This document shows, piece after piece, positions 10,104 through 19,875 of a DNA stretch of 64,000 bases. A model generated the notes under the pieces. That model was not told the DNA's origin. It made no database searches and saw only the letters and a list, made by a program, of their open reading frames with translations. Within the stretch, counting starts at the first letter, position 1. Every line of letters begins with the position of its first letter. The translations under genes and the position numbers were made by a program. The stretch comes from Cerrena zonata (Eukaryota; Basidiomycota; Agaricomycetes; Polyporales; Cerrenaceae), in the NCBI GenBank assembly GCA_038087015.1, contig JASBNA010000047.1, positions 124,001-188,000 of the forward strand, written 5' to 3'.

Positions 10104-13100
10104 ATGGGGAAACTTTCAAAACTCCCAGAGGGTACAAAGCTCCCGGTGGGAAGTCACGACGTCAAAATTTTGAAGTATCTTTCTGAAGGTGGATTTGCCC
10201 ACATTTATAAAGTCGAGATTGATCCAGTTGAAGAAGGATCTGAAATAGCTTGTTTGAAAAGGGTGATTGTGCCAGATAAGAATGGATTAAATCAATTAAG
10301 GAAAGAGGTTGATGTAATGAAGACATTACGCCACGCTCGCAATATTGTGAAATACTACGATTCCCATGCTGAAAGATTGCCAGATGGAACTTATCAAGTA
10401 TTAGTGTTGATGGAACTTTGTCCTAACAAGTCTTTATTAGATTATATGAATGATCGGATTAAAACAAAGCTCACTGAACCAGAAATTTTGAAGATAATGT
10501 TGGATATTTCCATAGGGGTATCCGAAATGCATAAGATCAAATTGATCCATAGAGATATTAAAATTGAAAATGTTCTTATAGATGCACATAATGATTTTAA
10601 ACTTTGTGATTTTGGTTCCACTTGTTCTCCTTTGATGCCACCTAAAGATCAACAAGAATTCCAATTTTTATCCCATGATATCTTATATCAAACAACCCCG
10701 CAATATAGAGCTCCTGAAATGATAGATTTATATAGAAGGCTCCCCATCGACGATAAATCAGATATTTGGGCTTTAGGATGTTTTTTATATAAATTATGTT
10801 ACTATACCACCCCTTTTGAAGCCAATGGTGATATCGCTATTCTTCATGCATCTTTTCAATTTTTACCAGCACCTGTGTTTTCCGGTGACTTGAAAAATTT
10901 AATTATCATCATGTTACAAGAGAATCCTATTTTTAGACCAAATATTATCCAGGTTATTATTCTCGTTGCTACTATGATGAAATTAGATTTTAAAGATTTG
11001 AAAATTGAAGATTTTTACAAAGTCGGTCCCTACAACTTCCATGCATTACATGAATATCAACGCCAAAAACAACAGGAATTGATTCAACAACAACAATTCT
11101 ATTACCAACAACAACAACAACAATTACAACAAAACCAACAACTCGCACAGACTCTGTCACAAAAGAGCAGTAGCACTAATTTAGTCGGAAAAGTGCCTCC
11201 TGCTGATCCATCGAACCCAACCTACGCATATTCTTCTCCAGTTCAACAACCCGCACAAGCGGCTGTAGCACCAAATCTGCAACCACAGACTCAAGAACAA
11301 TTACTTGCATATCAACAACAGCAATCACAATTCCCTATTCAAGAGCAATCGTTGGTTTCCCCTTATAAAGATCAATATCCTGTCTCACAGCCTGCAGATC
11401 AACAGCCATCATCAAAACTGGACCCAGAATTACAAGATGAGAAATTTGAACTTAATGAAAAACATAACGCAGAAGATTCCGATGATTTGGAAGGGTTGGA
11501 AGAGAACCTTGATAATGTGGAAGAAAGATATCCTTCGCTAGAGGACTTATTGGATACACCGCAAAAACCAAGGGATGATACCACCATATCGAATAAGAGT
11601 AAGTTGCTGTCCGAAAGTCCACCAGCATCTTCGTCACCGGCTCCATCTATTAAACCACCTTCATACCCCGTGAAACCGATTATTTTACTGAGTCCCGAGA
11701 TTAAAAAATTAAACCCCGAGGAACTTCAGCAATATAATTATCAACATCAAGTATATCAAAGTCAATTTCAGTATTACCAGCAAATGCAACAACAACAACA
11801 AAAACAACATAATCAACATCAACAACAAAAGTTTCAAAAATCTCAAGAAAAACCAGCAGGTTTGCAATCACCGGTGCCACAGTATTCTTCGAAATCTTCT
11901 AAGAGTTCTCGGATCAGTGGGGAAGGATCGAAGACTCCTACTGCATTCGAATCCAAAGAAGCTTGGGAAAAGCTGCATTCCAAGATCGACAAGAGTGCTG
12001 AGAGATTGGCTGATGACATTTTCGCAGGTGGTACCAAATCACCTTCAACGAAACCCCAAAAAACAAATCAAAGTGTCAAATCAGACCATTCAGTTGTCAG
12101 TGCAAAAACTGATATTACTTATAGTTCTGATGAGGATGGAATGAAGCTTTCAAAAAGTGAATCTCTGAGCAAAGAACCCCAAAAGTATTCAGACATTGAA
12201 AACAAGGAACAAGAAGTAGAAGAAACATTAGAGTATACTCCCACCGAAGTTGCACAACATAGCAAAGAAGAGCTAACTGAAGAGAATTTGTCGAAGCCTC
12301 AACCAAGTCAGTTAAAGGAGGAGGTTTCTCAGAAAGCCGATAATGAAATGAATAGCTTTCCTAATTCAATTTCTCGACCTATGCCTATACCCAATCAATC
12401 CCAATATATCAGTGCTCCTATGATCCCAACTATGAATTCGAACTCTTACACATCATCTTCCAATCCATTTCCGATGGCATCAAAAGCACCTATAAATCAA
12501 CAACAATCTCAACAACAACACCAACTTACTCAAGATACCACTCCAGGACCCAAACTCCCCGAAAGAAAGAACGCAAACCCTTGGAGTGACTTCACTAACA
12601 ACCTGAAGTCAGCACCAATGACTAAAGTTTCTTCTCATCCTGGTACAATGAATGCCGTTCCTACTTTAAACAGCCAAAACAAACTCAATCATTTAAATGC
12701 AAATAATATCCATGACCAGTTTAATAATATGTCAATTTACGATAGCCAGAGACCAAAGAACTTTGATCCTTCTTCATTGCCAAACAATCAGGCTGAGCCT
12801 AATTTGATTGACTTGGAGGTAGGATTAGATTCTTCCAGCTCTGCATCAGGCACACCAGGCGCCACCCCTCTAGCACTTCCCAAACAAAGAGATGGTAACA
12901 ATAGACTAGAAAGTGAACCATCCCTATTGGACTTGAAAGACTTGGATGATAAACAAGCGAAAGCTCCTGAAACAAAGCCTCAGTTCAAGAAAAGAATTTC
13001 GTCTATACAGAATGCCTCAAATTTTAGCTTCCAAGAAGAGGTGATCGATTTTGCTTCTGACGATGAAAACCCAGAAAATAGTTCTAAAATGAACAGAATT

Positions 13101-13232
13101 TCTATCAGGAACTCTCTTAAAAAGCCTAAAGGTAGAAAATCAGGGGAGCATAAACGTACTGATAGCTCCAATGGGGAAGGTAGTAAAAAACGTATCTCAT
13201 TCTTTGGGGGAAGTAGCTCAAACAATTCATAA
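10104..13232 (+). CDS. AKL1: Ark/Prk-family protein kinase, Akl1-like
   Basis: A 1042-residue Ser/Thr kinase of the NAK family, which controls endocytosis and cortical actin by phosphorylating coat adaptors. The kinase domain occupies about residues 15-300: Gly-loop SEGGFAHIYKV, catalytic Lys52 in CLKRV, IHRDIKIEN with Asp151 and CDFGS with Asp169. The remaining about 700 residues are low-complexity, with Gln-rich blocks encoded by CAA repeats (11086-11150, 11780-11830, 12495-12530) and Ser/Pro stretches. The length and the lack of a C-terminal polyproline Abp1-binding motif favour Akl1 (about 1108 residues) over the shorter Ark1/Prk1. The start is ATG 10104; a TTG two codons upstream is not a credible start. 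CTG codons in the tail sit among Ser codons, as expected if CTG is read as Ser. Confidence 0.85.
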   Translation: MGKLSKLPEGTKLPVGSHDVKILKYLSEGGFAHIYKVEIDPVEEGSEIACLKRVIVPDKNGLNQLRKEVDVMKTLRHARNIVKYYDSHAERLPDGTYQVLVLMELCPNKSLLDYMNDRIKTKLTEPEILKIMLDISIGVSEMHKIKLIHRDIKIENVLIDAHNDFKLCDFGSTCSPLMPPKDQQEFQFLSHDILYQTTPQYRAPEMIDLYRRLPIDDKSDIWALGCFLYKLCYYTTPFEANGDIAILHASFQFLPAPVFSGDLKNLIIIMLQENPIFRPNIIQVIILVATMMKLDFKDLKIEDFYKVGPYNFHALHEYQRQKQQELIQQQQFYYQQQQQQLQQNQQLAQTLSQKSSSTNLVGKVPPADPSNPTYAYSSPVQQPAQAAVAPNLQPQTQEQLLAYQQQQSQFPIQEQSLVSPYKDQYPVSQPADQQPSSKLDPELQDEKFELNEKHNAEDSDDLEGLEENLDNVEERYPSLEDLLDTPQKPRDDTTISNKSKLLSESPPASSSPAPSIKPPSYPVKPIILLSPEIKKLNPEELQQYNYQHQVYQSQFQYYQQMQQQQQKQHNQHQQQKFQKSQEKPAGLQSPVPQYSSKSSKSSRISGEGSKTPTAFESKEAWEKLHSKIDKSAERLADDIFAGGTKSPSTKPQKTNQSVKSDHSVVSAKTDITYSSDEDGMKLSKSESLSKEPQKYSDIENKEQEVEETLEYTPTEVAQHSKEELTEENLSKPQPSQLKEEVSQKADNEMNSFPNSISRPMPIPNQSQYISAPMIPTMNSNSYTSSSNPFPMASKAPINQQQSQQQHQLTQDTTPGPKLPERKNANPWSDFTNNLKSAPMTKVSSHPGTMNAVPTLNSQNKLNHLNANNIHDQFNNMSIYDSQRPKNFDPSSLPNNQAEPNLIDLEVGLDSSSSASGTPGATPLALPKQRDGNNRLESEPSLLDLKDLDDKQAKAPETKPQFKKRISSIQNASNFSFQEEVIDFASDDENPENSSKMNRISIRNSLKKPKGRKSGEHKRTDSSNGEGSKKRISFFGGSSSNNS

Positions 13233-13407
13233 AGCCACAACCATTCGTTTCATTATTACTAAAGCTACAATATAAATCTCATAATACACATGTCAATATC
13301 TTATAGCAAACGTCAATGTAGGTGAAGGTCCAATAGGCTGCAATTGTAAGAGTCTATTTGCATTTCTTCTGACTTCTTCGATGATATTCCAAGTCTTCGC
13401 ATCCATG

Positions 13408-13433
13408 AAAAAAAAAAAAAAAAAAAAAAAAAA
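13408..13433 (+). repeat. Poly(dA) tract, 26 bases
   Basis: An uninterrupted run of 26 A about 65 bases upstream of the EMW1 start. It is probably a nucleosome-excluding promoter element, and its exact length is uncertain in any sequencing method. Confidence 0.75.
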
Positions 13434-13496
13434 TCAATCGACTTCTAAAGATCTATTAGTACGAATAGCCTTACCTTACCTCAAACTAGAACAGAA

Positions 13497-16349
13497 ATGG
13501 ATGTTAAGAAAGTCCTAAGACAAGCTTTGTCCCAGCTTGTACTTTTAGTTCCAGCAGAGAAACTTACAACAGCTTTCGAATCGACTCCAGAGTTGAGATC
13601 CATCCAGGAACCTATCTTGTATATATTAAGAGGTGAGTCTTCTCAACTACTTATTAACCAAGACTATTCCTCTTTAATCTTGAATGAAGAATCAAAGAAC
13701 ATATTGAAGGAATTTCCATTTAAAAGTCTCGATGTGGTGCTAAAGGAGTTTGTGGATCGAGTAGTAAGAAACTTTGGAGACCATTTTCAAAACGAAGAGT
13801 TAGCTGCCATTCATTTACAATTGATTGCCATCTCATTATTACAAGTATTTATCCAGATCAATGTGACAGGCCCAAATATAGATTATAGCTCACGCGAATT
13901 GCTTTTCAGTGATATTGACGAAACATTATTACAACTTGAGAGTGTTAAGCTATTAGCACTCGAAGGTCAAACTGCTTATGACTTAATGGTGGATCCTTTA
14001 TTTTTGATTCTTGCAACATTGATTTTCGAACGTTTGTCTAAAGTTGAATCAAAATTTTCGGTAATAGCCAAAAATAAAGACGTTAGTATTGACGATATAG
14101 CTACCGTTACTTCAGAATTTATTGAATCATTGAATGATGACCCCATCCAATCTTCTCTTCAATGGTGGAGAGCAAGATGTTCACAAGTTCACTTGTGTGT
14201 TTTGAATGAACCACCCAGTGTTTTGTCCTCTTTATCATCCTTGTTGTTAAGTCCTTCAATAGTCAATTCATTATGCCCAGCTTCGGATAATAATCTTGAA
14301 TTACAAAAGCATGTTCAGTTGTCTTTCTTCTTAGAATGTGCCAGAAGTGGAATCCACGCAGGAACTGAACATTTATCAATCCCTTTTTTGGCCAAAGCTC
14401 GTAAAGTGTCAGAGCTTAGCTTTGTACTTTCTGGTGCTAAAGCGAAAAGAACAAAGTTCCAAAAGTTCCACACTTCTGCTTTAATTGTTTTGGCAAAAAG
14501 TAATAAAACTTCTTTATTTGATGTGGCAAAAGAAAACGAAGATTCTAATCCAGAAAGCTTGAACCTTAATGATGAAACTTTATTGGAACGTCCACAATTC
14601 GAATCTTTGGACGATCTCGAAATAGAAGATGATGGACCAAGCTCAAAGAAATTGAAACTTGATGATTTAGCCGAAATTAGCAACGAAGACGAACAACTGG
14701 AAAAATTATTACCAATAGCATTGAGGCAAGAGGACATTCCCGAAGACTTGAAAGAGCTCGATCCAAACGAACAGCCTGCTTTAAATGATCTTGATAATGT
14801 TCAGCTTTTATTAAGATTATGGACTATTAAGCAAACTTCTCCATCTGGGAATGCATTGGTCGAAGAGGAATTGGGAGCTTTGGTGGCTAGAATTTTATAT
14901 TCAGATACCAAAAGTTCAAACTGGTCAATTTTTGCTAGAGCATTATGGGAAAGATCAATTCTTGAAACTAATAAGGCCAGAACCATTGAAAGAGGTATTT
15001 TACAAATGACTTCCTTGGTAGAAGAAATTGGAATTAAGATTAAATCAAGAATGATTCCTCAAGCTCAAGAAGATGGAGAAGTTCAAGCCACATCTGCATC
15101 TGCATCAAGACTTAGATTCATTCACCAGTTACCATTTATGCCTCAATGGGCCATGGACGCAAGATTAGCTGAGAAATATATGTCTATTGGTGTTTTAAGA
15201 TCTGCCATTGAAATTTATGAACGTTTGAATATGACTTGTGAAGCAGCATTATGTTACGCAGCTGTTGATAATGAAGCAGAGGCTGAAAAAATTCTTATGG
15301 AAAGAATCAAAAGCCATCCTGAAGATGCAAGAGCCATTAGTATATTAGGTGATATAAAACAAGATCCAGAATTATGGCTTAAATCTTGGGAAATTGGGAA
15401 ATATTATAAAGCTAAGGCTTCATTATCTAGATATTTCTACAGCCCACCCCCAAGCTCTGGATTAACTAAAAATATCGAATTAGCTATCAAGAATATGAAC
15501 GAATGTCTTACAGTTCACCCTCTTTCTTATGAGCATTGGTTTTTCTATGGTTGTTGCGGATTAGAAAGTCAACAGTTTGAGTTAGCAGCAGAAGCTTTTA
15601 CAAGATGTGTTGCGCTTGACGATACCAATTCCCATGCATACTCCAATTTAGCTACTGCATTGCTTCATACTGATAAAATCAGACCTGCCTTCAATGCTTT
15701 AAAGAAGGCAATCAGAAGTGCTGGTGAAGGTAAGAAATCATGGAGAATCTATGAAAACTATTTAATCGTGGCAGCTAAATTGAATGAGTGGAATGATGTC
15801 TTATTAGCTGCCAAAGAAGTGTTACTGATTAAGAGTCAATCTGAAGGTGAATTATCCATTGACATTCCAGTTTTAGAAAAATTGGTTGAAGTTTTAGTTT
15901 CCACCGAATATCCTAAAGGAGAAAATGCCAGATTAACCCACTATCAATCATCATGTAGTGATCTTATCTGCAATATGTTACCGAATGTGATAAATACATC
16001 GGCTAGATGTTGGAGACTTATATCAAGAGTGGAATTATGGCGTGGGAGACCATGGTCAGCTCTTGAATGTCATGAAAAGGCATACAGAGCTGTATCACAA
16101 CGTACAGAACTTGAAACCGATGAAACAGTTTGGAATGATGCAGTTGAAGCTTGTTCTGATCTTATTGCAGCATACGAATCATTAGGTGAGTTACCCGGGA
16201 AACACGATGCTGGTGATGTAGTTTGCAAAGATTGGAGGTATAAAGCCAGAACCACCGTTAGATCTTTGATGTCCAAGGGTAAAGCTATGTGGGAAGATTC
16301 TGAAGGATGGGAAAGATTACAAGGAATGAAGGAAGAATTGGTTAATTGA
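13497..16349 (+). CDS. EMW1: TPR protein Emw1 (TTC27 homologue)
   Basis: A 950-residue protein similar in length to S. cerevisiae Emw1 (about 904), an essential TPR protein linked to cell-wall integrity and related to human TTC27. The N-terminal half is helical with an acidic insert (about residues 340-420). The conserved core starts at RLRFIHQLPFMPQWAMDARLAEKYM (about 537-561). It is followed by TPR-like units: SAIEIYERLNMTCEAALCYA, LSYEHWFFYGCCGLES, FELAAEAFTRCVALD, SHAYSNLATALLHT and RPAFNALKKAIR. ATG 13497 is the first in frame. The gene is intact, in contrast to the broken genes further right. It converges with the next gene, with stops about 50 bases apart. Confidence 0.9.
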   Translation: MDVKKVLRQALSQLVLLVPAEKLTTAFESTPELRSIQEPILYILRGESSQLLINQDYSSLILNEESKNILKEFPFKSLDVVLKEFVDRVVRNFGDHFQNEELAAIHLQLIAISLLQVFIQINVTGPNIDYSSRELLFSDIDETLLQLESVKLLALEGQTAYDLMVDPLFLILATLIFERLSKVESKFSVIAKNKDVSIDDIATVTSEFIESLNDDPIQSSLQWWRARCSQVHLCVLNEPPSVLSSLSSLLLSPSIVNSLCPASDNNLELQKHVQLSFFLECARSGIHAGTEHLSIPFLAKARKVSELSFVLSGAKAKRTKFQKFHTSALIVLAKSNKTSLFDVAKENEDSNPESLNLNDETLLERPQFESLDDLEIEDDGPSSKKLKLDDLAEISNEDEQLEKLLPIALRQEDIPEDLKELDPNEQPALNDLDNVQLLLRLWTIKQTSPSGNALVEEELGALVARILYSDTKSSNWSIFARALWERSILETNKARTIERGILQMTSLVEEIGIKIKSRMIPQAQEDGEVQATSASASRLRFIHQLPFMPQWAMDARLAEKYMSIGVLRSAIEIYERLNMTCEAALCYAAVDNEAEAEKILMERIKSHPEDARAISILGDIKQDPELWLKSWEIGKYYKAKASLSRYFYSPPPSSGLTKNIELAIKNMNECLTVHPLSYEHWFFYGCCGLESQQFELAAEAFTRCVALDDTNSHAYSNLATALLHTDKIRPAFNALKKAIRSAGEGKKSWRIYENYLIVAAKLNEWNDVLLAAKEVLLIKSQSEGELSIDIPVLEKLVEVLVSTEYPKGENARLTHYQSSCSDLICNMLPNVINTSARCWRLISRVELWRGRPWSALECHEKAYRAVSQRTELETDETVWNDAVEACSDLIAAYESLGELPGKHDAGDVVCKDWRYKARTTVRSLMSKGKAMWEDSEGWERLQGMKEELVN

Positions 16350-16398
16350 GTGTATATAGAAAAAATATAAAGACTGCTTAAATTAAATTAGCTATGTA

Positions 16399-17520
16399 CT
16401 ATGAGATGAGGTCATTGATGACGGGGAAAGTATCAAATACCAAAGAATTTAATCTGTTATGTGTTTTCAAAGAGGAGCTGTATCTTTTGTGAGCTGAACT
16501 TATAAGCACACTTGAATCATCTGTAATGTTTTTATTCGACTTATCACCATTTTGTTCAAGATCAATCGGAAAAAAGAAAAGGAGTTTCCTTTGGCAAGAT
16601 TGGTATTGGGTAAGGATGAATGGAGGACAATGAAGAAATTTCAATAATGAATAGAACTGGGTGAAAACATTGTGAAAGGAATGTCTACTGACATAAGAGT
16701 TATCCAATCTCAAGCCGTATAAGAAGGAATAAAGAACAAAATGGGTCAATTTGTAGTCTAATATTGCATCTTTGAAAAATAGAACCAACACCACGAATTC
16801 GAAGTAGCTGGCAATAGCCAATAAAGGCTCTTTTAAGTAATTAAGAAAGGGCATCAAAGTTAGGGCAAAAGAAGTCGATCCGAGTAAATCGGCGAACAAG
16901 TAGCTTGAGAGATTCATTAAAGAGTAAATCGTAAAAGGAACTACTTTCACTGGAGAAACCGTGTGACAACTTAGACTCAAGAGGGCGATTGCCAAAAGTT
17001 GGAAATTTTCAATGGTGATAAAGTTGATGAATTGTGGTTGTGTGGAAAGCTTCGAGTAATTGGTGAAAGCCACTTGAATGTATTTATAAGAAACAAGCAG
17101 ATAGGTAAATACGGCTCCCCATAGAGAAACATAGTACCAAACCTCTGAAGCCAAATACCGATTATTACCAGCAAGGAAAAAATACCGATAATACAACAAA
17201 ATTAGGGAACCTGATGCTGTTACAACATGTGAAGCCACCCAGGTGTACTTGAACAAATCAACAGAAGCTTGGACATCCACACATCTGCGGTAAACGAGCC
17301 AGATGACGTTTTTCAAATGACTTTGCAAAACTAAACACCCCTGATGGCCTTGAACAAAGACCCTGCTAGCATACTGTTGTATGAGCCTGATTTCCGGGGT
17401 GCACCGCCGGATATCCGTGATCACCTCGCCCACCGAGACTGGCTTGACTTGGGGCATGTTATTAGCAAGGGATACTGTTGCAAAGGTTGACTTGCTGCAA
17501 AAAGTGATTTGTGGATGCAA
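16399..17520 (-). CDS. Multi-pass membrane protein, probable Pom33/Per33 (TMEM33) family
   Basis: A 373-residue protein with several hydrophobic segments (about residues 95-115, 128-150, 165-185, 195-215 and 230-255) and a polar C-terminal tail. The segment after the last membrane helix (FLYGLRLDNSYVSRHSFHNVF) resembles the conserved region of the TMEM33/Pom33 family. Those are ER and nuclear-pore membrane proteins that help distribute nuclear pores. The assignment rests on topology and that short motif only. An internal Met at 17457 (MPQVKPV) may be the true start, because the 21 residues before it look unlike a conserved N-terminus. It is transcribed away from the NIPA gene across a large shared promoter. 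Confidence 0.5.
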   Translation of the reverse strand: MHPQITFCSKSTFATVSLANNMPQVKPVSVGEVITDIRRCTPEIRLIQQYASRVFVQGHQGCLVLQSHLKNVIWLVYRRCVDVQASVDLFKYTWVASHVVTASGSLILLYYRYFFLAGNNRYLASEVWYYVSLWGAVFTYLLVSYKYIQVAFTNYSKLSTQPQFINFITIENFQLLAIALLSLSCHTVSPVKVVPFTIYSLMNLSSYLFADLLGSTSFALTLMPFLNYLKEPLLAIASYFEFVVLVLFFKDAILDYKLTHFVLYSFLYGLRLDNSYVSRHSFHNVFTQFYSLLKFLHCPPFILTQYQSCQRKLLFFFPIDLEQNGDKSNKNITDDSSVLISSAHKRYSSSLKTHNRLNSLVFDTFPVINDLIS

Positions 17521-18478
17521 AAAAAGACCTTATATTGGAAAAAAAACCTCCGTACATTTTACATAAACGATAGACGCACGACGCTTTTACCTGGTGGTGT
17601 ACGGGCGTGTATGTGAACCGGGTGTTCACACGCCCAACTGCGACCAAAACACCACCGATTTGGCTTAACAAGGCAGTGTCTGCTGGTTTGAAAAGGGAAA
17701 GATACGCAGATTTTCAGAGTTAAAAAAGAGGTGGGCGCGTATTTCATTTGGAAAGAAGACAACTTAACAAAACCTCACCAGAGTTCATTACTTCTTCTTT
17801 TGAAGCTTGACCATTAGTTTTATTTTGGGAATTCTGTTTGTTGAAATTGCTTGATTTCCGTTGTTGTTTTTGTTTTTGATTAACTTAACGATTCCTCGTC
17901 TAATATTCGAAAACAAGGTCAAGTTTGTATCCAAGTTTGTATCGATATTTTTGCTATTAATTTTTTAATTACTCCAGAGTTTTTGCATCCCAATCCCAGT
18001 TTGATCGTGGCACACGTCGTGTTTCCCTTTTGGTTCCGATATTCTGTGCCTTGTTTTTGCTAATTAAAGCTGTTTGATCTTGATCCTTGAAATATAATTC
18101 TGGGTTCAATATAACTTAAAACAAACAAAAGAAAACAATACCAAAATCCCTGGTTTTCAAGTTGTATTATAAATAAATAGATAAAGTGGTTTTAAAAAGG
18201 GCAACTTTCCAATATCGCATACTTTTAGTCTCCAGTACTTCTTCCACTTCGATTTTTTTTTTTTTTTTTCACGTATCTAGTTACTATACTGAAAAAAATA
18301 AAGGGATTATCTTTGTTTATTTTGTTCCCTGTTCCAACCCCATTCTCATTTAGTCAGACCTCGAAATATTTGGTTTACTAGTTTTTACTGATATTCATAC
18401 GGATTTTCACTCTCAAAACACAAAGTTTTCCTCGTTTTATCGCTAAAAACTCATACGAATAATAATTCTATACTCATA
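17521..18478. other. Large divergent promoter region
   Basis: 958 bases between two divergently transcribed membrane-protein genes. It holds an imperfect inverted repeat (17603-17635) and T-rich runs (18257-18269) before the NIPA gene. I see no ORF with coding character. Confidence 0.6.
17603..17635. repeat. GC-rich imperfect inverted repeat, possible Rap1-like site
   Basis: The left arm GGGCGTGT-(ATGT)-GAAC pairs with the right arm GTTCACACGCCC around a short CGGGT loop: 12 paired bases with a four-base bulge. The left flank GTGTACGGGCGT differs by one base from the reverse of the Rap1 consensus. It lies just upstream of the minus-strand membrane-protein gene. Confidence 0.4.
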
Positions 18479-19576
18479 ATGGTTGATGATAAATATATTG
18501 GATTGGCTCTTGCCATGTCTTCTTCTTTGGCCATTGGGACCTCCTTCATCATTACCAAAAAAGGTTTAATAGATGCATCCGCTAGAAATGGTAGTGATAA
18601 TGTTCAAGGTTTTGAATATCTACAGAACCCAATTTGGTGGGCTGGTATGATTACCATGGCTGTTGGTGAAATTGCAAATTTCGCTGCTTATACTTTTGCT
18701 CCGGCCATTCTAGTAACTCCTTTAGGTGCATTGTCAGTTATTATTGGTGCCGTCTTAGCCGCCATTTTCTTAAAAGAAGAATTGGGTACCTTGGGTAAAA
18801 TGGGTTGTGCCATTTGTCTAATGGGTTCCGTTATTATTGTTCTTCATGCTCCTCCTGATAAAGAAATTGAAACCGTTGATGAAATATTGGGTTATGCAAT
18901 GCAACCAGGTTTCTTATTTTATTCAGCCTTAGTAACTGCTTACTCATTATTCATGATTTATAAAATTGTTCCTAAATATGGTCATACTAATCCAATGATT
19001 TACCTTTCAATTTGTTCTTCAGTTGGTTCAATCTCAGTCATGTCAATTAAAGCTTTTGGTATTGCCTTAAAATTAACCTTGGGTGGTAATAATCAATTCA
19101 CATATGTTTCAACTTACCTTTTCATTCTTGTTGTGGTCATCTGTATTGCTACCCAAATGAATTACTTTAATAAAGCTTTAGATCAATTCGATACTTCAAT
19201 TGTTAATCCTTTATACTATGTCACTTTCACAACATTCACTTTATTAGCCTCATTCATCCTTTTCAGAGGTTTTAATACTACTTCTGCTATCAACGTCATT
19301 TCCCTTTTAATCGGGTTTTTAATCATCTTTAGTGGTGTTTACTTATTAAATATTTCTAGAAAAGAAAACGATGGCAGAAATAGAGAAATTTTCGGCGTTC
19401 ATAATGGAAAAGATATGGCTCCTCTAGATAATGGCATCGGAGGATTTTCTTCCATGAGAAGATCAATGCAAGTTAATAGATCGGTCGATTACGATAATGA
19501 AGAAACAGTCGGTTTGAGAAGATTTGATAGCTTCGAAATTGAAGATGAAGATGATGATGATAGACATCGCAGATAA
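18479..19576 (+). CDS. NIPA-family magnesium transporter-like membrane protein
   Basis: A 365-residue member of the NIPA (DUF803) family, multi-pass proteins of the drug/metabolite transporter superfamily implicated in Mg2+ uptake in animals. It starts almost directly with a membrane helix (IGLALAMSSSLAIGTSFIITKKGL). It keeps the family segments NPIWWAGMITMAVGEIANFAAY and APAILVTPLGALSVIIGAVLAAIFLKE, followed by CDS-wide alternation of about nine hydrophobic helices to residue about 300. The C-terminal tail (about 60 residues) is cytosolic-looking and ends in an acidic Asp/Glu cluster. ATG 18479 is the first in frame. Substrate and membrane location in yeast are not shown by the sequence. Confidence 0.87.
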   Translation: MVDDKYIGLALAMSSSLAIGTSFIITKKGLIDASARNGSDNVQGFEYLQNPIWWAGMITMAVGEIANFAAYTFAPAILVTPLGALSVIIGAVLAAIFLKEELGTLGKMGCAICLMGSVIIVLHAPPDKEIETVDEILGYAMQPGFLFYSALVTAYSLFMIYKIVPKYGHTNPMIYLSICSSVGSISVMSIKAFGIALKLTLGGNNQFTYVSTYLFILVVVICIATQMNYFNKALDQFDTSIVNPLYYVTFTTFTLLASFILFRGFNTTSAINVISLLIGFLIIFSGVYLLNISRKENDGRNREIFGVHNGKDMAPLDNGIGGFSSMRRSMQVNRSVDYDNEETVGLRRFDSFEIEDEDDDDRHRR

Positions 19577-19875
19577 ACTTTTCTATGCTAAGCCCGAGTC
19601 TAGTGTTCACGTTGTCTTTCCCTTCATCCCTCCTTGTACTCTGTACTCTGTTTGTATTCTACGCTGTACATTATATACGACTTTTAATCTTAAATAGATT
19701 TTTATTAGATGTAAATCCGTACACCTTTGTTTTTTTTTGTTTTTTTAAGATTCGTGATCCTTCTGTTATCGTAGGAGAGCTCTAACTACTTAGTAAAGAA
19801 GTTATAGTGAATTGAATAAAAACTTGCATTTAAACCATCGTTGAATTTTGTTTATAAGTGATTGGGTATTGAATT

